In this document: positions 6,896-10,578 of the stretch, piece after piece
Position numbering within the stretch: the first letter of the stretch is position 1
Layout of the letters: every line of letters begins with the position of its first letter
From: Thermotogaceae bacterium
GTDB taxonomy: Bacteria > Thermotogota > Thermotogae > Thermotogales > Thermotogaceae
Length of the DNA stretch: 10,578 bases
Assembly (NCBI GenBank): GCA_021161105.1
Contig: JAGHBG010000044.1
Location: 1-10,578, forward strand
Direction: 5' to 3'
Program-made: the position numbers and the translations under genes
The notes under the pieces: model-generated
The model's database searches: none
The model's input: only the letters and a program-made list of their open reading frames with translations
Told to the model about the DNA's origin: nothing

Positions 6896-7153
6896 TTAAT
6901 TTACAACTTCTGCGTCGCTGCTGACAACAGAAACAACTTTTCCATCACAATAAAGAAATCCACCAGCTACCTTTATTTTCTCTCTTCTATCTTCATTCAC
7001 AACTTCTATATCACTAACAGCTAGGTGAGTAATTATGGGAATTCTCCTGGGTAGAATTCCCATCGCTCCCTCAATGGTTCTAAAATTAACAAGATCGGCA
7101 TCTTTTTCATAAACTTTTCCACCGGGAGTTAAGATCTTCACCTTTATCTTCAA
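6896..7153 (-). CDS. atpC: F1 ATP synthase epsilon subunit, short form
   Basis: Epsilon links the gamma stalk to the c-ring and in many bacteria inhibits ATP hydrolysis through a C-terminal helical hairpin. This 85-residue protein contains only the N-terminal beta-sandwich: the MGILPRRIP motif (31-39, usually GILPxHxP) and AGGFLYCDGKVVSVVSSDAE (63-82). Typical epsilon subunits are about 130 residues; the whole inhibitory domain is missing. The stop directly abuts degV and the DNA after it codes for DegV, so this is not a sequencing frameshift hiding the rest. The start is TTG with an ideal AAGAGGTGAT (7168-7159) before it, overlapping the atpD stop. It is the last of the four F1 genes seen here. 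Confidence 0.93.
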   Translation of the reverse strand: MKIKVKILTPGGKVYEKDADLVNFRTIEGAMGILPRRIPIITHLAVSDIEVVNEDRREKIKVAGGFLYCDGKVVSVVSSDAEVVN

Positions 7154-7166
7154 GCTTTATCACCTC

Positions 7167-8588
7167 TTATACTTTTGCAGCTTCCCTTTTCAGTTTTTCG
7201 GCCTTTTCAACAGCTTCATCAATGGTACCAACCATATAGAATGCTTGCTCTGGGAGATCATCATACTTCCCTTCAAGTATTTCTTTAAATCCTCTTACTG
7301 TTTCGGAAATAGGAACATATACACCAGGTTGTCCTGTGAATCTTTCTGCTATGTGAGTCGGTTGAGTTAAAAATCTTTCAATTTTTCTTGCCCTTTGAAC
7401 AATCAATTTGTCCTCTTCGGAAAGTTCCTCCATTCCAAGTATAGCAATTATATCCTGAAGGTCCTTGTACCTCTGAAGCACTTCCTGTACTTCTCTTGCA
7501 ACTCTGTAATGTTCTTCTCCAACGACGGCAGGGTCAAGGACTTTGGATGAAGAGTCAAGTGGGTCAACGGCAGGGTAAAGTCCAAGCTCTGCCCTTCTCC
7601 TTGCAAGAACAACAAAAGCATCAAGATGTGCAAATGTTGTAGCTGGAGCAGGGTCTGTAATATCGTCAGCTGGAACATATATTGCCTGAACAGATGTAAT
7701 CGAACCATTCTTTGTGGATGTGATCCTTTCTTGAAGTTCTCCCATATCTGTAGAGAGTGTTGGCTGATATCCAACCGCCGAAGGCATTCTACCCAAAAGT
7801 GCAGAAACTTCTGAACCTGCCTGAACAAACCTGAAGATATTATCTATAAAGAGGAGCACATCTCTTCTTTCAACATCTCTGAAATATTCGGCTATTGTAA
7901 GTGCTGTAAGCGCAACTCTGAATCTCGCTCCTGGGGGTTCGTTCATCTGTCCAAAGACGAGAACAGTGTTTTCCAGAACTCCTGCTTCTCCCATCTCAAG
8001 CCAGAGGTCGTTCCCTTCTCTTGTTCTTTCACCAACTCCAGCGAACATTGAAAAACCTTTATGTTCAATTGCGATGTTCCTTATAAGTTCCATAACGAGA
8101 ACTGTTTTTCCAACACCAGCACCGCCGAAAAATCCTATCTTTCCACCTTTCGGGAATGGAGCAAGGAGATCTATAACCTTGAGCCCTGTTTCGAGTATTT
8201 CCACTTCCACCTTTTGATCAGTCAACTTAGGAGCTGGCCGGTGAATTGGCCACCAATCGTCGGCTTCAACTTCGCCCTTTTCGTCTATCGGCTCTCCAAT
8301 AACATTAAACATCCTTCCCAGTATGTTTCTCCCAACTGGAGCCTTGATTGGTGCACCCGTATCAACAACCTCAAGCCCTCTAACAAGGCCGTCGGTTGTA
8401 TCCATAGCAACGGTTCTTACGACATTGTCGCCAAGAAGCTGTTCAACCTCGAGTACAAGTTTTTGTCCACTTTGTGGGTTCATAACCTCAAGGGCGTTAA
8501 ATATATCAGGAAGTTCACCTTCAGGAAATCTAACATCAACAACAGGTCCTATAACTCTAACAATTGTTCCCTTCGTACCTTTAGCCAC
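7167..8588 (-). CDS. atpD: F1 ATP synthase beta subunit
   Basis: This is the catalytic subunit of the F1 head, making or hydrolysing ATP at three sites with alpha. The 473-residue length is normal. The sequence shows the Walker A loop GGAGVGKT (155-162), GERTREGND with the catalytic Glu187, Walker B LLFIDN (245-250), and the gamma-contacting DELSEED loop as EELSEED (387-393). The GTG start has GGGAGG (8603-8598) nine bases upstream, inside the last codons of atpG. Codon use is somewhat more GC-rich than in the flanking non-atp genes, as expected for high expression. It lies between atpG and atpC in the usual order. Confidence 0.98.
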   Translation of the reverse strand: MAKGTKGTIVRVIGPVVDVRFPEGELPDIFNALEVMNPQSGQKLVLEVEQLLGDNVVRTVAMDTTDGLVRGLEVVDTGAPIKAPVGRNILGRMFNVIGEPIDEKGEVEADDWWPIHRPAPKLTDQKVEVEILETGLKVIDLLAPFPKGGKIGFFGGAGVGKTVLVMELIRNIAIEHKGFSMFAGVGERTREGNDLWLEMGEAGVLENTVLVFGQMNEPPGARFRVALTALTIAEYFRDVERRDVLLFIDNIFRFVQAGSEVSALLGRMPSAVGYQPTLSTDMGELQERITSTKNGSITSVQAIYVPADDITDPAPATTFAHLDAFVVLARRRAELGLYPAVDPLDSSSKVLDPAVVGEEHYRVAREVQEVLQRYKDLQDIIAILGMEELSEEDKLIVQRARKIERFLTQPTHIAERFTGQPGVYVPISETVRGFKEILEGKYDDLPEQAFYMVGTIDEAVEKAEKLKREAAKV

Positions 8589-8605
8589 TTCTATCAGCCT
8601 CCCAT

Positions 8606-9454
8606 TTATCCGGCTTCCTCTATTTCCTTAAGAGCTTCTGCTCCGTTGACTATCTCTATAATTTCCTGTGTTATCGATGCTTGTCTGGCTTTGTTGTATT
8701 CGAGAGTGAGTGCTCTGATCATTTCATTGGCATTATCCGTAGCGTTCTTCATTGCGTTTTGTCTCGCGTAATATTCACTAACCTTCGCTTCAAACATGAG
8801 GCGTTGAAGTTTTGATGTAAGGTAAAAGTAAACGAACTCATCAATCATTTTCTCAATTGCAGGCTCAAATTCCATATTCTCATCAGCGTTTTCACTACTC
8901 AGAGGGAGAAGATTGATTACTTTTGGCCTCTGAATAAGAGCGTTCTTGAATTCACTATAAATTACTTTCACCTTTCCTACTCCTTCATTTCTTACCATCT
9001 CCATAACTTTGTCTACAATCATAGAAGATACTTCAACGGTTGGAAAATCGTACAGTCTTTCATAAGCTTCTATAAGAAATTTCGATTTTTTAAAATAAGT
9101 TGCTCCTTTAGTTCCGATTGTTATAAACCCTTTGAAATCTGCTATTCTCTTGGATTCCTCTTCAGCAGTTTTTAGAAGTTCTGAATTATACGCGCCGCAA
9201 AGGCCCAAATCAGAGGTTATCAATATTATTACCGAATCTCCAACACCATTAAAGAGGGGGCTATCTATCCCTTTAACAAGTATCTTTTCTTTCATCCTTT
9301 CAATTTCTTCTGCATATTCTTTAAAGGCTTTAAAGGCTCTTTCAAGTTTGCTAACCTTTGCTCTTGCAACCATTTCCATAGCTTTGGTTATTTTCATTAA
9401 GTTTCTGGTTGCTTCAACTTTTTTCTTAATCGCTCTGAGCTTTCCTTTACTCAT
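8606..9454 (-). CDS. atpG: F1 ATP synthase gamma subunit
   Basis: Gamma is the central rotating stalk that couples proton or sodium flow to catalysis. The 282-residue protein has the N-terminal coiled-coil helix with KITKAMEMVARAK (21-33), the Rossmann-like middle with ITSDLGLCGAYN (79-90) and the conserved C-terminal helix with ARQNAMKNATDNANEM (230-245). Length and both helices are normal. The ATG at 9454 lies two bases after the atpA stop, with AGGAG at the end of atpA as ribosome binding site, so translation is likely coupled. Confidence 0.97.
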   Translation of the reverse strand: MSKGKLRAIKKKVEATRNLMKITKAMEMVARAKVSKLERAFKAFKEYAEEIERMKEKILVKGIDSPLFNGVGDSVIILITSDLGLCGAYNSELLKTAEEESKRIADFKGFITIGTKGATYFKKSKFLIEAYERLYDFPTVEVSSMIVDKVMEMVRNEGVGKVKVIYSEFKNALIQRPKVINLLPLSSENADENMEFEPAIEKMIDEFVYFYLTSKLQRLMFEAKVSEYYARQNAMKNATDNANEMIRALTLEYNKARQASITQEIIEIVNGAEALKEIEEAG

Positions 9455-9456
9455 AT

Positions 9457-10578
9457 TTATTCAACTCCTATTTCTTTTTTGAACATATCTTTAAATTCTT
9501 CTATTGTTCTTATAAGTTTTTCCTCTGTTTCCTTGGAAAGATCTTTAGTTTCGATTATATCTTGCAGTATATCTTGATGTTTATCTCTCACGAACTGAAG
9601 GAATTCTCTCTCAAATTTTCGTACATGTTCTATTGGGATATCGTCAATATATCCTTTTATTCCTGCATATATGACGACAACTTGTTCTTCAACCGGCATT
9701 GGCTGATATTGTTCTTGTTTTAAAAGTTCCATCAAGTGTTGCCCCCTTATTATTTGAGCTCGAGTTGTTGGATCAAGCTCTGTAGCAAACTGTGCGAAGG
9801 TTTCAAGTTCTCTGAACTGTGCAAGATCGAGTCTCAACATTCCTGCTACCTTTTTCATTGCTTTTATCTGAGCAGCTCCTCCAACCCTTGAAACAGAGAG
9901 ACCAACATTTATAGCGGGCCTAAATCCTGCATAAAAGAGACTCGGCTCAAGGTATATTTGCCCATCAGTTATAGATATAACATTTGTCGGAATGTAAGCT
10001 GAAACATCGTTAGCTTGCGTTTCTATTATTGGAAGAGCTGTCAACGATCCTCCGCCGTATTTTTCATCAAGTCTTGCTGCTCTTTCCAGAAGTCTTGAAT
10101 GAAGATAAAAGATGTCTCCTGGATAAGCTTCCCTTCCTGGAGGTCTTCTTAAAAGAAGAGATATTTGCCTGTAAGCCACAGCATGTTTTGAAAGATCGTC
10201 ATAAACAACAAGAGCATCTTTCCCATTGAACATGAAATGTTCTCCCATAGCTGCTCCAGCGTAAGGTGCTAAATACTGCAAAGGTGCTGGATCGGAAGCA
10301 GAAGCAACAACTATCGTTGTGTACTCCATCGCACCTGTCTGCTCAAGTTTGTCAACTATTCTTGCAATCGTTGCCGACTTCTGACCTATTGCAACGTATA
10401 TACAATAAACTCCCTTACCTTTTTGATTAATTATAGTATCTATCGCTATCGCCGTTTTTCCTGTTCCCCTGTCGCCTATTATGAGTTCTCTCTGGCCTCT
10501 TCCAATAGGTATCATTGAGTCAATCGCTTTGATTCCTGTTTGAAGAGGTGTATCAACTGGTTTTCTATAGATAACACC
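9457..10578 (-). CDS. atpA: F1 ATP synthase alpha subunit, 5' end outside the window
   Basis: The frame is open from the right edge, so the gene enters the window already in progress. The first visible residues are GVIYRKPVDTPLQTG, continuing into the internal Met at 10515. The 373 residues seen include the Walker A loop GDRGTGKT, RRPPGREAYPGDIFYLHSRL, and SVSRVGGAAQ with the arginine that reaches into the beta catalytic site. The C-terminal helical domain is complete. By comparison with E. coli about 134 N-terminal residues (the beta-barrel domain) are missing, beyond the window edge. Alpha carries the non-catalytic nucleotide sites. It should be preceded by the Fo and delta genes, which cannot be seen here. 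Confidence 0.98.
   Translation of the reverse strand, partial: GVIYRKPVDTPLQTGIKAIDSMIPIGRGQRELIIGDRGTGKTAIAIDTIINQKGKGVYCIYVAIGQKSATIARIVDKLEQTGAMEYTTIVVASASDPAPLQYLAPYAGAAMGEHFMFNGKDALVVYDDLSKHAVAYRQISLLLRRPPGREAYPGDIFYLHSRLLERAARLDEKYGGGSLTALPIIETQANDVSAYIPTNVISITDGQIYLEPSLFYAGFRPAINVGLSVSRVGGAAQIKAMKKVAGMLRLDLAQFRELETFAQFATELDPTTRAQIIRGQHLMELLKQEQYQPMPVEEQVVVIYAGIKGYIDDIPIEHVRKFEREFLQFVRDKHQDILQDIIETKDLSKETEEKLIRTIEEFKDMFKKEIGVE

Noticed and set aside
6894..6896. ATG start for degV joined to the atpC stop as TAATG
   Set aside because: It adds six residues not typical of the family and lacks a ribosome binding site, whereas TTG at 6878 has one; kept only as an alternative.
8061..8771. 236-codon open frame on the + strand opposite atpD and atpG
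   Set aside because: It lies wholly antisense to two certain genes, has a Ser/Asn/Cys-rich composition without any motif, and has no ribosome binding site; it reflects the codon pattern of the real genes.
1..10578. Search for CRISPR arrays, tRNA or rRNA genes, insertion sequences and long repeats
   Set aside because: No regularly spaced repeats, cloverleaf-like segments, transposase motifs or terminal inverted repeats were seen by eye; the window is almost fully occupied by ordinary genes.

Overview
The window looks like a piece of chromosome from a low-GC, probably thermophilic, fermentative bacterium. Codons for Arg are mostly AGA/AGG and ATA is common for Ile. Proteins are rich in Lys, Glu and Ile, ribosome binding sites are strong (GGAGG/GAGGTGAT type), and TTG and GTG starts are unusually frequent. 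Together with the gene content this points to a Thermotogota-like lineage. That placement is inference; no rRNA gene is present to settle it.

Left part (1-2913, + strand): a short upstream region with a possible divergent gene running off the left edge, then three tightly packed genes. These are a coiled-coil protein with a degenerate GGDEF domain, murA (UDP-GlcNAc enolpyruvyl transferase, first committed step of peptidoglycan synthesis), and a PflX/COG1313-type radical SAM protein whose TTG start overlaps the end of murA. They are probably one operon. It converges across about 40 bases on an rlmI-type 23S rRNA methyltransferase gene (2955-4142, - strand).

Right part (4244-10578, - strand): a long run of genes read right to left. 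It begins with atpA (5' end outside the window), atpG, atpD and atpC, the subunits alpha, gamma, beta and epsilon of F1 ATP synthase. It continues with no real gap into degV (fatty-acid-binding family), a TPR-repeat protein, and a type IV prepilin peptidase. The atp genes are separated by at most 17 bases. The TPR gene overlaps both of its neighbours, so one transcript probably covers ATP synthase, a lipid-binding protein and a pilin-processing enzyme. The rlmI gene follows after a gap of about 100 bases that may hold its own promoter.

Most of this is housekeeping. I found no mobile element, CRISPR array, tRNA, rRNA or defence system, and no clearly new multi-gene system. The points most worth a second look are the catalytically dead GGDEF protein coupled to murA, the uncharacterised radical SAM protein coupled behind murA, the 85-residue epsilon subunit that lacks the inhibitory C-terminal domain, and the DegV-TPR-prepilin peptidase tail on the ATP synthase operon. 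Two gene starts (rlmI, degV) are better placed downstream of the longest possible start.
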